Shown: in pieces, positions 6,354 through 14,471 of the stretch
Position numbering within the stretch: position 1 is the first letter of the stretch
Layout of the letters: each line of letters opens with the position of its first letter
Assembly (NCBI GenBank): GCA_045604155.1
Contig: JAZUNN010000029.1
Coordinates: 1 to 29,080 of the forward strand
Source of the DNA: JAISGQ01 sp045604155
Lineage (GTDB): Bacteria > Bacillota > Clostridia > Oscillospirales > Acutalibacteraceae
Direction of reading: 5' to 3'
Length of the DNA stretch: 29,080 bases
Notes under the pieces: generated by a model
Told to the model about the DNA's origin: nothing
Database searches by the model: none
What the model saw: the letters and a program-made list of their open reading frames with translations, nothing else
Translations under genes and position numbers: made by a program

Positions 6354-7298
6354 TCAAAAAAGTTCACCATTTGAAAGGAAAGCGTTGATGTAATCGGCAG
6401 GAGATTTCCAGTTAAGTGGACGCATAGGGAACATATTGTATTTTCTGCTGTGAACAGCTAATTGCTTTTTAAAATCCTCAAAGGAATAAAACGTATGAGT
6501 TGCATAAAAATATTCATTATCCTTACGGTGAGAACGTTCAACCTTACCGTTATGACGAGGAGTAAAAGGCTTTATGAGTTTGTGCTTTATGCCACACTGT
6601 TTGAGAAGCTTCTCAAACAGTGTGGCAGTAGGCTTCTTGGAAGCTCCAAGCCGTTTGGTGAATTCCTGTCCGTTATCGGTCTGAACACATTCTACAGGGA
6701 ATTTAAACGCCTTGAGCATATGTTCAAGGAACACAGCGGAACTGTACGAACTATGTTCCTCAAAGGCTTCGATATAACGGAAACGTGAGTATTCATCTAT
6801 GGCAGTATATTGATAAAACTTCCGTCCTTCAGCTTTAGCTTCACCTACTATACAGGCTTCAGGAACGAATTTTACGTCGATTTGTACTCGCTGACCGGGA
6901 TATGTCATTTTCTCATAAGGCTTTGGGATATATTTAGGGTTTGGTGGTTTAAGAGGCTGTAATTCAAGCTTATTAAGTATTCTCCAAAGTCCTGTTATTG
7001 AACGGGTATAGCCTCGCTGCCTCAGCTTTACCCAGAATACAACAAGACCTGTGTGCTTGTTTTTCTTTCTCATACGCATTATCAGGTCTATTTCTTTATC
7101 AGTATGCTGATTAGGGTGGCTGTGCGGTCTGTGGGAACGGTCTTTAAGCGAGTCTAATGTTCCGTCATAACGCTTCATCCAACGATATATCAGCTGTCGG
7201 CTTACATTATATCTGCGTGCTGCTGATGTTACTCCATGTTTTTGTGCCCATAAAATTAGGGCTTGACGACGACGGGTTATTTGTGTTACAGTATTCAT
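6354..7298 (-). CDS. IS481-like DDE transposase
   Basis: A 314-residue transposase. Residues 8-45 form a helix-turn-helix (GVTSAARRYNVSRQLIYRWM) followed by an IS481-type linker. The catalytic core is the retroviral-integrase fold: Asp141 in QIDVKFVP, Asp208 in QTDNGQEF and Glu254 in HNGKVERSHRKD. YQYTAIDEYSRFRYIEAF is a further family hallmark. The length and motifs are complete, so the enzyme is probably functional. The gene occupies nearly all of the 1089-bp element. Its codons for residues 225-236 are a perfect DNA palindrome. AGGAGGT sits upstream of the ATG on the minus strand, at about 7314-7308. Confidence 0.92.
   Translation of the reverse strand: MNTVTQITRRRQALILWAQKHGVTSAARRYNVSRQLIYRWMKRYDGTLDSLKDRSHRPHSHPNQHTDKEIDLIMRMRKKNKHTGLVVFWVKLRQRGYTRSITGLWRILNKLELQPLKPPNPKYIPKPYEKMTYPGQRVQIDVKFVPEACIVGEAKAEGRKFYQYTAIDEYSRFRYIEAFEEHSSYSSAVFLEHMLKAFKFPVECVQTDNGQEFTKRLGASKKPTATLFEKLLKQCGIKHKLIKPFTPRHNGKVERSHRKDNEYFYATHTFYSFEDFKKQLAVHSRKYNMFPMRPLNWKSPADYINAFLSNGELF
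6590..6627. repeat. Perfect 38-bp palindrome inside the transposase gene
   Basis: GCCACACTGTTTGAGAAG (6591-6608) is followed immediately by its exact reverse complement (6609-6626), with one more T/A pair outside. The arms are 19 bases with no loop. Because of the reading register, both strands encode ATLFEKLLKQCG. It could extrude as a cruciform or fold the transposase mRNA. Confidence 0.95.
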
Positions 7299-7410
7299 GG
7301 CGGATCGGATACCTCCTGTTGCTTTTTTGCTCGCAACTTAACTGTAACACAGGTTTTCCTTTTCCGCCACTCTTTTTTATCTACTGTCACGCTTCTATTG
7401 TAATCCTACA

Positions 7411-7437
7411 GCACTTTTTGTTACTTTTTTCATGAAA
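7411..7437. repeat. 27-bp direct repeat, right flank of the IS
   Basis: Identical to 6295-6321 and abutting the right end of the IS at 7410. Removing the IS and one copy restores a continuous sequence leading into the marR promoter at 7442. Confidence 0.85.
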
Positions 7438-7441
7438 CCTA

Positions 7442-7491
7442 TTGACATTTATCCGATTTCGGATTATAATATAATATGTCCGTTTTCGGAT
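7442..7491 (+). promoter_or_regulatory. marR promoter with two operator palindromes
   Basis: A consensus promoter: TTGACA (7442-7447), 17 bases, TATAAT (7465-7470). The palindrome ATCCGATTTCGGAT fills the spacer (7451-7464). A second near-palindrome, GTCCGTTTTCGGAT (7478-7491), covers the expected transcription start; the centres are 27 bases apart. This is a typical layout for autorepression by the MarR protein encoded next. Confidence 0.8.
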
Positions 7492-7516
7492 TATTTTTAT
7501 GTGCGGAGGTATAGCC

Positions 7517-7966
7517 GTGAGTGTTGAAATGGACAAATACAACGAGTATGCAGCTCTCTTGAATCAATGCGACAAAGAGCTTGATGATATTTACCACGAC
7601 TATGCGCTCAAGCATAATCTGTCCGATGCCGCACTTTGGATTTTTTATGTGCTGTACGATTCAGAAGATGGCGTAACGCAAGCAGAAATATGTGACTCTT
7701 GGTTTTTCAGCCGCCAGACAATCAACACAGCATTGAAAGGTTTAGAGCAACAAGGTGTCATTGATTTAGTACCGGCACCCGGAAATCGTAAGAGCAAGAA
7801 AGTCTTTTTCACGATGAGCGGCAAAAATATGGCTGAAAAGGTCGTTGTACCAATGAAGCAAGCCGAAGCAAAAGCTCTGGCAACATTCAGCGATGAAGAA
7901 AACAAGCTGCTCATAGAGTTGACGCAGAAACGCTGTTCACTACTGCGAGAGTTTATGGAAACTTAA
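7517..7966 (+). CDS. MarR-family transcriptional regulator
   Basis: A 149-residue protein with a MarR-type winged helix: ALWIFYVLYDSEDGVTQAEI, recognition helix SRQTINTALKGLEQQGVI, and the wing PAPGNRKSKKVFFTMSGK. Long helices at both ends would form the dimer interface. GTG 7517 is preferred because GGAGG at 7505-7509 lies 7 bases upstream; ATG 7499 is in frame but lies before the ribosome site. The gene is followed by a MATE pump, a common pairing in which the regulator represses both genes until a drug or metabolite binds. The two palindromes in its promoter support autoregulation. Confidence 0.9.
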   Translation: MSVEMDKYNEYAALLNQCDKELDDIYHDYALKHNLSDAALWIFYVLYDSEDGVTQAEICDSWFFSRQTINTALKGLEQQGVIDLVPAPGNRKSKKVFFTMSGKNMAEKVVVPMKQAEAKALATFSDEENKLLIELTQKRCSLLREFMET

Positions 7967-7988
7967 TAACATTTGTCATCGGAGGACT

Positions 7989-8092
7989 GAGCATCGCAAT
8001 GCTCGGATCGTTATGATCCATAGTCGATTTGGAAGATGTCGGGTGCGCCCGGTTATGCTTGAAAGGCATTTGCTTTTTGAGATAGCCGGGCG
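7989..8092 (+). promoter_or_regulatory. Structured RNA leader between marR and the MATE gene
   Basis: Three stems follow in order: GAGCAT/ATGCTC (7989-8004), GGATC/GATCC (8005-8019), and an 11-bp stem pairing 8046-8056 with 8082-8092 (CGCCCGG... with ...CCGGGCG). After the last stem comes TTTACTTT, a poor T-run. A 32-codon frame (8013-8111) passes through it but lacks a ribosome site. It may attenuate pump expression. I do not recognise a known riboswitch. Confidence 0.45.
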
Positions 8093-8138
8093 TTTACTTT
8101 ATATATCATGAAAGAAACACAAGCAAAGGAGAATCACC

Positions 8139-9329
8139 ATGGAAAAAACACAAAGCTTTACAGAAGGACGGATATTTTCACCGCTGATCCGGTTTTCTTT
8201 ACCCGTACTTCTCGCCTTGCTCTTGCAAGCGTTGTATGGTGCGGTGGACTTACTGATCGTTGGTAAGTTCGGCGGTGAGTTTGCAGATGTATATCAGTCC
8301 GCCGTTTCCACAGGTAGTCAAATTATGCAGACGATAACTTTCGTCATTACCGGTCTTGCAATGGGCATTACGGTTTATGTCGGTGAAAAAATCGGAGCAA
8401 AGCAGCGTGAAGAAGCCGGCAAAATTATCGGCAGCGGCATCTTTCTTTTCGGTGTTGTCGCAATCATACTTACAGCTGTATTGCTGCTTACTTCTCCTGC
8501 ACTTTCCAAGCTGATGCAAGCACCTGCGGAAGCATACAATGACACGGTTGTATATATGCTGATCTGCTCTGTGGGTATGATATTTGTTGTGGCATACAAT
8601 ATTCTCGGCAGTATTTTCAGAGGCATCGGTGATTCTAATACTCCGCTGATTACCGTTGCCATTGCCTGTGTATTTAACATCTTGGGCGATCTGCTTTTTG
8701 TAGCTGTTTTTCACATGGGTGCAGCAGGTGCGGCGATAGCAACAACACTTGCACAGGGCATCAGTGTGATACTTTCATTCCTGATTATCAGAAAAAGAGA
8801 ATTGCCTTTCAGCTTTTCCGCAAAATACATTCGCCCGAATCGAGCATATATCAAAACGATGTTGAAGCTCGGTGCTCCTATTGCGATTCAAGACCTGCTT
8901 TCAAACGCTTCTTTCCTTGTAATAAGCGCAATTATAAACAGCGTGAGCCTGACCTTCTCGGCGGCGGTAGGCGTAGCGGCTAAGATGTTCAGCTTTATCC
9001 TTCTGATTCCGTCTGCCTTTATGCAGTCAATGTCAGCGTTCGTTGCACAGAATATGGGCGCGCAAAGACTCGACAGAGCAAGAAAAGCATTGTGGTACGG
9101 TATGGTTTCCTCTCTGGTTGCATGTTTGATTATGGGTTACCTTGCTTTCTTCCACTCTGAACTGCTGGCATCTGTCTTTGCGGAAACTCCCGACGTTATC
9201 GTGGCGGCAGGACAGCACCTGCAGGCATATGCAATCGATTGTGTACTTGCGGCGTTCCTGTTCAGCTTTATGGGTTATTTCAATGGCTGCGGCAAAACGA
9301 CCTTTGTTATGATCCAGAGTATGCCGTGA
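8139..9329 (+). CDS. MATE-family multidrug efflux protein, C-terminally truncated
   Basis: A 396-residue integral membrane protein of the MATE family (DinF/NorM-like clade), which exports cationic drugs in exchange for Na+ or H+. It shows the usual start (GRIFSPLIRFSLPVLLALLLQ), the ALYGAVDLLIVGKFGG segment and repeated hydrophobic helices. Typical members have about 450 residues and 12 helices. Here the family-like run GYFNGCGKTTFVMIQ breaks off at about 9317 and the frame ends in SMP, so the last helices are missing. AAAGGAG at 8125-8131 is 7 bases from the start. The pump is probably inactive, or at best altered. The junction abuts the tail of another gene (9317-9406). Confidence 0.88.
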   Translation: MEKTQSFTEGRIFSPLIRFSLPVLLALLLQALYGAVDLLIVGKFGGEFADVYQSAVSTGSQIMQTITFVITGLAMGITVYVGEKIGAKQREEAGKIIGSGIFLFGVVAIILTAVLLLTSPALSKLMQAPAEAYNDTVVYMLICSVGMIFVVAYNILGSIFRGIGDSNTPLITVAIACVFNILGDLLFVAVFHMGAAGAAIATTLAQGISVILSFLIIRKRELPFSFSAKYIRPNRAYIKTMLKLGAPIAIQDLLSNASFLVISAIINSVSLTFSAAVGVAAKMFSFILLIPSAFMQSMSAFVAQNMGAQRLDRARKALWYGMVSSLVACLIMGYLAFFHSELLASVFAETPDVIVAAGQHLQAYAIDCVLAAFLFSFMGYFNGCGKTTFVMIQSMP

Positions 9330-9406
9330 CCGTAAATGTGGTCGAGGCACTTGCAAGGAATCTTTTGAAATTTGATGAGGAGGTGCAGAAATGCCCAACC
9401 ATGTAA
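9317..9406 (+). pseudogene. 3' tail of an unknown gene cut off by the efflux cassette
   Basis: Starting at the junction with the MATE gene, a frame reads EYAVTVNVVEALARNLLKFD and nine more residues before TAA at 9404-9406. It has no start of its own and overlaps the next gene by 16 bases, as adjacent genes in this operon do. It looks like the preserved C-terminus of a conjugation-block gene whose front was replaced by the marR-MATE cassette. Confidence 0.55.
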
Positions 9407-10305
9407 CAAACATCATCACCTATGAGGGTGACAGAAAGCAGATTGCCGAAATGCTTGAGGCAATCAAGAATGATGAGCTTGGCATCGGAACGGTAGATTT
9501 TCAGAAAATCATTCCCATGCCCGATGATATCTATACAGGCAATCTCGGTTCGAAAGAGCGTGAGCTGTACGGAGAAAAGAACTGGTATGACTGGCGCAGA
9601 GCCAACTGGGGAACGAAATGGGGTGCCTATGGCTATGAAGAAGGCTTCGACTACAGCCAGACCGACAGCCTGTGGTTTCAGACAGCTTGGTCTGCTCCGC
9701 ACCCGATTCTGCAGAAGCTCACGGAGATGTTCCCCGAAATTGAGTTCAAGCATCAGTGGGCTGATGAGGACATCGGCTACAACTGCGGTCAGCACAGGTA
9801 TTACGGCGGTGAGCGTACCGATGAGTTCTACCCCGAAAGCGAATTTGACCGAATCCGCTTTGCCGCAGAGGTGCTTGAGGTTGATCCGCAGGAATACGGA
9901 CTGTTCCTCAATGAAACCAAAACGGCGTTCATTCAGCTTCCCGATGAGGATTTCGAGCTGATTGAGGTTGCAGGGCAGACAGCACTGTTCACGGAGAACA
10001 GATACAATGATGAAACAGTTCCTATGGGACTGCATTGCTATCAGCTTCGTCACTCCGATTACGGTGCGAATTTTATCTCTCTGGAACGCAGAGTGGGTGT
10101 GAACTTCGGCGGTACAGTCATCACAAAGGAATGCATTGACCTCGGCAGAGAGCAGTGCATTGAATTTGATGAGGAATCCGAGCCGAATTTCCTCGGTGAA
10201 CGCTGTCAGATGGAAGATTTCATCGTAGGAGATTATGGGCAGGAAGAAGAAATGCACTTGATGAAACCGTGTATACTATTTCATCTAATGGCATTACAAC
10301 TGTAA
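9391..10305 (+). CDS. DUF1281/YubB ferredoxin-like-fold ICE protein with altered C-terminus
   Basis: A 304-residue soluble protein. Residues 1-130 match the DUF1281/YubB-like domain common on conjugative elements: the start MPNHVTNII, then NWYDWRRANWGTKWGAY, FQTAWSAPHPIL and HQWADEDIGYNCG. Residues 150-285 resemble a second small ICE domain (DUF4313-like; ECIDLGREQCIEFDEESEPN). The role is unknown. AGGAGG at 9378-9383 lies 7 bases before the ATG. Family-like sequence ends near MEDFIVGDYGQEEE; the last 17 residues (MHLMKPCILFHL...) come from out-of-frame reading of the adhesin gene, so a deletion seems to have fused the two loci near 10240-10252. Confidence 0.75.
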   Translation: MPNHVTNIITYEGDRKQIAEMLEAIKNDELGIGTVDFQKIIPMPDDIYTGNLGSKERELYGEKNWYDWRRANWGTKWGAYGYEEGFDYSQTDSLWFQTAWSAPHPILQKLTEMFPEIEFKHQWADEDIGYNCGQHRYYGGERTDEFYPESEFDRIRFAAEVLEVDPQEYGLFLNETKTAFIQLPDEDFELIEVAGQTALFTENRYNDETVPMGLHCYQLRHSDYGANFISLERRVGVNFGGTVITKECIDLGREQCIEFDEESEPNFLGERCQMEDFIVGDYGQEEEMHLMKPCILFHLMALQL

Positions 10306-13300
10306 ACGAATCACCTGAATACGGAAAAATCATCATCAATAAAACAGCTGAGGACGGCATTGTTTCCGGCAGAGAATTTAAGGTAGTGAACAACACTACA
10401 GGTGAAAGCTGGGTCGAAAAGACAAATGCCAATGGTGTAGCTGTATTTGGTGACGATGATGATGAAAAACTGTTCATTTATGATGTTAATGGCAATTGGA
10501 AAACTTGTGATTACACCATCAGCGAAATCAACGTAGAAACTCGTTATGAAACACCAAAGGCACAGAATGTAACGCTCACAAGCGGTACAGTAGACCTTAC
10601 GGTTACAGCAAACTTCGTCAATGAGCTGAAAACAGGTTCTATCCGCATTAACAAGCAGTCTGAGGACAATCAGAACGGTGATAGAACCTTCACAGTAACC
10701 GGAAACGGCGAAACCTACACCATCACCACAGGTGCAGATGGTATTGCAATTCTTTCGGATATTCCTGTGTACAACAGCGAAAACGAAAAGATTGAGTATA
10801 CCATTTCCGAGAAGGATGTGCCAATCCGTTATGTAGTGCCTGCTAATCAGACAGCAACACTCACAGCAGATGCAACCGTGGACGTGACATTTGAGAATGT
10901 CCTCAAGAAGTTTACAGTAGAGGTTGTGAAGAAGGACATCGAGAACGGCACAGCACAGGGCGATGCAAGCCTTGCAGGTGCGGTTTATGGCATTTACAAC
11001 GGCGATGAGCTTATCGACACTTACACCACAGACGAGAACGGTGGCTTCACTACTCATGAGTTTGAATGTGGCGATAACTGGACAATCAAGGAACTGACTC
11101 CTTCCGAGGGTTATCTCCTCGACTCTACTGTATACGAAGTAGGTGCAGAGGAAAAGAACTACACCATCGAGAATAACGCAATCGAAATCACAGTTTACGA
11201 AACACCTGTCAAGGGTAAGATCTCCATCATCAAGCACAGCGATGACGGTACAACAGGTATCGAAACTCCCGAAGTCGGTGCAGAGTTTGAGGTATATCTC
11301 AAGTCCGCAGGTTCTTTTGAGAACGCAAAGGATTCCGAGCGTGACCATCTTATCTGCGATGAAAACGGCTTTGCACAGACAAAATTGCTCCCTTACGGCG
11401 TGTATGTCGTACACCAGACAGTCGGCTGGGACAACACCGAATGGGTGGACGATTTCGAGGTCAATGTGTGCGAAAACGAGGAGGATTATTTCTATATCAT
11501 CAACGATGCAGTCCTCACTTCCTATGTGAAGATTGTGAAGAAGGACGCTGAAACAGGCAATATCATTCCTGTGGCAGGTATCGGCTTCAAAGTGTGGGAT
11601 TGTGCAAACGAGTGTTATGTGGTTCAGACTGTAAACTACCCGACACCTACAGAGATTGACACTTTCTACACCGACGAAACAGGCACACTCATGCTCCCGA
11701 ATGAACTTGTCTACGGCAATTACGAGCTTCACGAGGTACAGTCCGCAAGGGGTTATGTACTTGACAGCACTCCTGTGCCTTTCACTATTGACGGCACAGT
11801 GGATACTGTGGTAGTTGAAAAGACCAACAAGGCGCAGAAGGGCAGAATCTCTGTGCAGAAGTCCGGTGATGCATTCACATCTGTAATTGAAGGTGAAACT
11901 CTTTATACTCCTGTATTCAAGGAAACAGGACTTGCAGGTGCGGTATTTGAAATCACGGCTGCAGAGGATATTGTAACCGCTGATGGTACAATCCGTGCAA
12001 AGAAGGGTGATGTTGTAGCAACCCTTACAACCGATGAAAACGGCTATGCAGAGAGTGATCTGCTCTATCTCGGCAAGTACGAGGTAAAGGAAACCAAGGC
12101 TCCTTACGGTTACGTTCAGAACGCTGTTTCCGAAACAGTAGAACTGACCTATGCAGGACAGGAAATCGAGGTGAGAGATACAGTGAATCAGGCATTTGTC
12201 AATGACTATCAGGAGGTAGAGATTACTCTCTTCAAGTTTATGGAGTACGATGAACTCTTCGGACTTGGTGAGAATGATGAATACCGCTTTGTCCGTTTTG
12301 GACTGTTTGCAGATGAAGTCATCACTGCAGCAGACGGCACTGTGATTCCCGAAAACGGCATGATTGCAGAAGTATCTCTCACTGAAGATATGACTGCAAA
12401 GTTTGATGTACCGCTTCCGTTCGGTCGCTACTATGTGCAGGAAATCGCAACCGATGAACACTATATGCTCAACGGCGAGAAGAATCTAGTGAACTTTGAG
12501 TATATGGGACAGGAGGTTACCACAGTATCCTTTGACTGCGGCACATTCGAAAACAATCTCAAGCGTGGCAATGCCAACGGCTACAAGGTAAACGAGGACG
12601 ATGAACCCCTTGCAAATGCACTCTTCGGTCTCTTTGCAACAGATACCACTGTATTTACAGCCAATACCGCCATCAAGACTGCTGTCTCCGATGAAACAGG
12701 CTACTTTGAATTCACAGAAATTCCTTACGGTGAGTATGTGATCTGTGAGATTCAGGCTCCCGACGGATATATTCTCTCGGATAAGCAGTATCCTGTAACA
12801 ATCAGCGAGGACGGCGATACTGTCGAAATCACAGCCGAAAACAAGCCTATCACAGTAGAAATCAGCAAGCAGGACATCTATGGCAAGGAACTTGCAGGTG
12901 CAGAAATGCAGCTTATTGACTCCGAGGGTAATGTTGTGGATGAGTGGACATCCGATGGTACAAATCATGTCGTAACTGAACTTCCTGTGGGCAAGTATGT
13001 GCTTAAGGAAATCGCAGCTCCCGATGGATATATCATCGCAACAGACATCAGCTTCGAAGTATTTGCAGACGGTTCTGCTGTCGTTGAGAACGTGGATGCA
13101 ACTGCAACTACCAAGGATGGACATCCACTCATCATAATGGTGGATGATACAACCAAGGTAGAAATCAGCAAGCTGGACATCACCAATGATGAGGAACTTG
13201 TTGGTGCAACACTTCAGATTATCGACGAAAACGGTACAGTGATTGAAGAATGGGTGTCCTATGAGCATCCTCATTTTATTGAGGCACAGCTTATTGCAGG

Positions 13301-13601
13301 CAAGACCTATACTCTCAAGGAAACCATTGCTCCCGATGGCTATACCATTGCAAACTCTATTGACTTCACGGTCAAGGATGACGGTTCTGTTACAACAGTT
13401 GTGATGTATGACGAGCCGATCCCCGATACTCCCGATGTACCCGACATTCCTACCGGCGATACCACAAGCAGACTGCCCGGAATTCTGATGATTGCGGCAG
13501 GTCTTGTGATGGTTCTCGTTGCAGGTATGGGCAGAAAGAAAAAGGACGGTGCTGACGAATATGCAGCACTCTATCCCGACTTCATTGAAAGCGAGGAATA
13601 A
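10269..13601 (+). CDS. Repetitive SpaA/Cna_B-type surface adhesin, lacking its N-terminus
   Basis: Encodes about 1110 residues, almost entirely ten consecutive Cna_B/SpaA-like beta-sandwich domains of about 90-120 residues. Each starts with a K(I/V).K.D-like strand (GKISIIKHSDD, YVKIVKKDAE, VEISKQDI) and ends with a GY-containing strand (EGYLLDST, DGYILSDK); this type usually carries Lys-Asn isopeptide bonds. The C-terminus has a proline-rich stretch with IPTGDTTS, a helix (LPGILMIAAGLVMVLVAGMG), RKKK and a short acidic tail: a cell-wall anchor without canonical LPXTG. A class B sortase follows 3 bases later. GTG 10269 has no ribosome site, there is no signal peptide, and the frame is open upstream into the DUF1281-like gene. 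It is probably not exported and behaves as a pseudogene in practice. Confidence 0.85.
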   Translation: MYTISSNGITTVNESPEYGKIIINKTAEDGIVSGREFKVVNNTTGESWVEKTNANGVAVFGDDDDEKLFIYDVNGNWKTCDYTISEINVETRYETPKAQNVTLTSGTVDLTVTANFVNELKTGSIRINKQSEDNQNGDRTFTVTGNGETYTITTGADGIAILSDIPVYNSENEKIEYTISEKDVPIRYVVPANQTATLTADATVDVTFENVLKKFTVEVVKKDIENGTAQGDASLAGAVYGIYNGDELIDTYTTDENGGFTTHEFECGDNWTIKELTPSEGYLLDSTVYEVGAEEKNYTIENNAIEITVYETPVKGKISIIKHSDDGTTGIETPEVGAEFEVYLKSAGSFENAKDSERDHLICDENGFAQTKLLPYGVYVVHQTVGWDNTEWVDDFEVNVCENEEDYFYIINDAVLTSYVKIVKKDAETGNIIPVAGIGFKVWDCANECYVVQTVNYPTPTEIDTFYTDETGTLMLPNELVYGNYELHEVQSARGYVLDSTPVPFTIDGTVDTVVVEKTNKAQKGRISVQKSGDAFTSVIEGETLYTPVFKETGLAGAVFEITAAEDIVTADGTIRAKKGDVVATLTTDENGYAESDLLYLGKYEVKETKAPYGYVQNAVSETVELTYAGQEIEVRDTVNQAFVNDYQEVEITLFKFMEYDELFGLGENDEYRFVRFGLFADEVITAADGTVIPENGMIAEVSLTEDMTAKFDVPLPFGRYYVQEIATDEHYMLNGEKNLVNFEYMGQEVTTVSFDCGTFENNLKRGNANGYKVNEDDEPLANALFGLFATDTTVFTANTAIKTAVSDETGYFEFTEIPYGEYVICEIQAPDGYILSDKQYPVTISEDGDTVEITAENKPITVEISKQDIYGKELAGAEMQLIDSEGNVVDEWTSDGTNHVVTELPVGKYVLKEIAAPDGYIIATDISFEVFADGSAVVENVDATATTKDGHPLIIMVDDTTKVEISKLDITNDEELVGATLQIIDENGTVIEEWVSYEHPHFIEAQLIAGKTYTLKETIAPDGYTIANSIDFTVKDDGSVTTVVMYDEPIPDTPDVPDIPTGDTTSRLPGILMIAAGLVMVLVAGMGRKKKDGADEYAALYPDFIESEE

Positions 13602-13604
13602 CGC

Positions 13605-14471
13605 ATGAAAAAGAAAACCATTCGCATTCTGGCGGTTGCTGCGGCAGCCGCCCTCCTTTTTGGAGGTGTATATCTGCTCACAAAGGACGATATTGCACAG
13701 AAACAAGCTGAAGGAGATCTGGCACCTTTTATGCCGTCTGTGATTGTGCAGGATGCTCTGGCATATGCACCGACAGAGTCTGTAACGACTACTACAGGTA
13801 CAAGCATTTCTGAAACGACATCTGAGGAAGGCACAACAAGTTCCACAACATCGGAAACTGTTCCAAGTGTGCAGGAAAATGTTCTGTCACCTGAAATCTG
13901 TGAAGAACTGAAAGAACAGGCACGGGAATTGCAGGAAACCTATCCCGATGCTATCGGTTGGATCTATATCCCCGATACAAGCATCAACTACCCGATTATG
14001 CAGGGGAAGGACAATGATTTCTATCTTACCCATGGCACAGACGGCCGCAGTCTGAAATGTGGATGCATTGAACTGGATTTCCGCTGTGAAAACCGCTTCC
14101 AGAATAACTTCAACATCCTGTACGGTCACAACATGAAGAACGGCTCAATGTTTGCCAATGTGTGCAGATTCAAGGATAAGAGCTACTATGACAGTCATCC
14201 CTACGGTTGGGTGTATACTGCGGATTCTGTGTACAGACTTGATTTTTTCTCTGTGGCTGTGACGGATTGGCATGATGAGATCTACAATGGTTTTCGTAGC
14301 CTTGACGAATGGACACCGCATCTGAAAGAGATTTCCCGAATTTATGAGGAAGTCGAGCTGACCGAACAGGACAAGCTTGTGCTGCTTTCAACCTGTTCCT
14401 ATGAATTTGATAATGCCAGAACTGTGCTGACAGGCAGGCTGGTGGAAATGGAGAGTGATATGAATGTTTAA
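13605..14471 (+). CDS. Class B sortase
   Basis: A 288-residue membrane-anchored transpeptidase. Residues 4-26 form an N-terminal signal anchor, followed by a Thr/Ser-rich linker (58-86) and the catalytic domain. The catalytic triad is visible: His175 in ILYGHNM, Cys264 in LSTCSYEF and Arg272 in DNARTV. WIYIPDTSINYPIMQ and DFYLTH are class B hallmarks. Class B enzymes cleave a sorting signal and join the protein to peptidoglycan or to a pilin subunit. The adhesin ends 3 bases upstream and is the obvious substrate, although its IPTGD motif is neither NPQTN nor LPXTG. The gene overlaps the next one by 8 bases. Confidence 0.93.
   Translation: MKKKTIRILAVAAAAALLFGGVYLLTKDDIAQKQAEGDLAPFMPSVIVQDALAYAPTESVTTTTGTSISETTSEEGTTSSTTSETVPSVQENVLSPEICEELKEQARELQETYPDAIGWIYIPDTSINYPIMQGKDNDFYLTHGTDGRSLKCGCIELDFRCENRFQNNFNILYGHNMKNGSMFANVCRFKDKSYYDSHPYGWVYTADSVYRLDFFSVAVTDWHDEIYNGFRSLDEWTPHLKEISRIYEEVELTEQDKLVLLSTCSYEFDNARTVLTGRLVEMESDMNV

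Larger units (their letters stand above)
6322..7410 (-). mobile_element. IS481-like insertion sequence, 1089 bp
   Basis: The ends are TGTAGGTTT (6322-6330) and AATCCTACA (7402-7410). Over 30 bases the two ends match at about 20 positions as inverted repeats and both terminate in TGT/ACA, as IS481-family ends do. One transposase gene on the minus strand fills the element. Identical 27-bp direct repeats abut both ends. The element has landed in the T-rich tail of a putative terminator, upstream of the marR promoter at 7442. Confidence 0.85.

Noticed and set aside
6462..6788. A plus-strand frame within the IS encoding the same LFEKLLKQCG peptide as the transposase.
   Set aside because: The shared peptide is a consequence of the perfect palindrome, and the rest of the frame shows no protein pattern.
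10500..13400. The repeated segments of the adhesin as a tandem DNA repeat or CRISPR-like array.
   Set aside because: The periodicity is that of protein domains of 90-120 residues with divergent DNA; there are no short identical repeats with unique spacers.
10311..13706. Two very long antisense open frames (about 716 and 406 codons) opposite the adhesin gene.
   Set aside because: They arise from the repetitive, Thr/Glu/Val-rich coding sequence of the adhesin. Their predicted products are Cys/Ile-rich without domains, and no ribosome sites or promoters support them.
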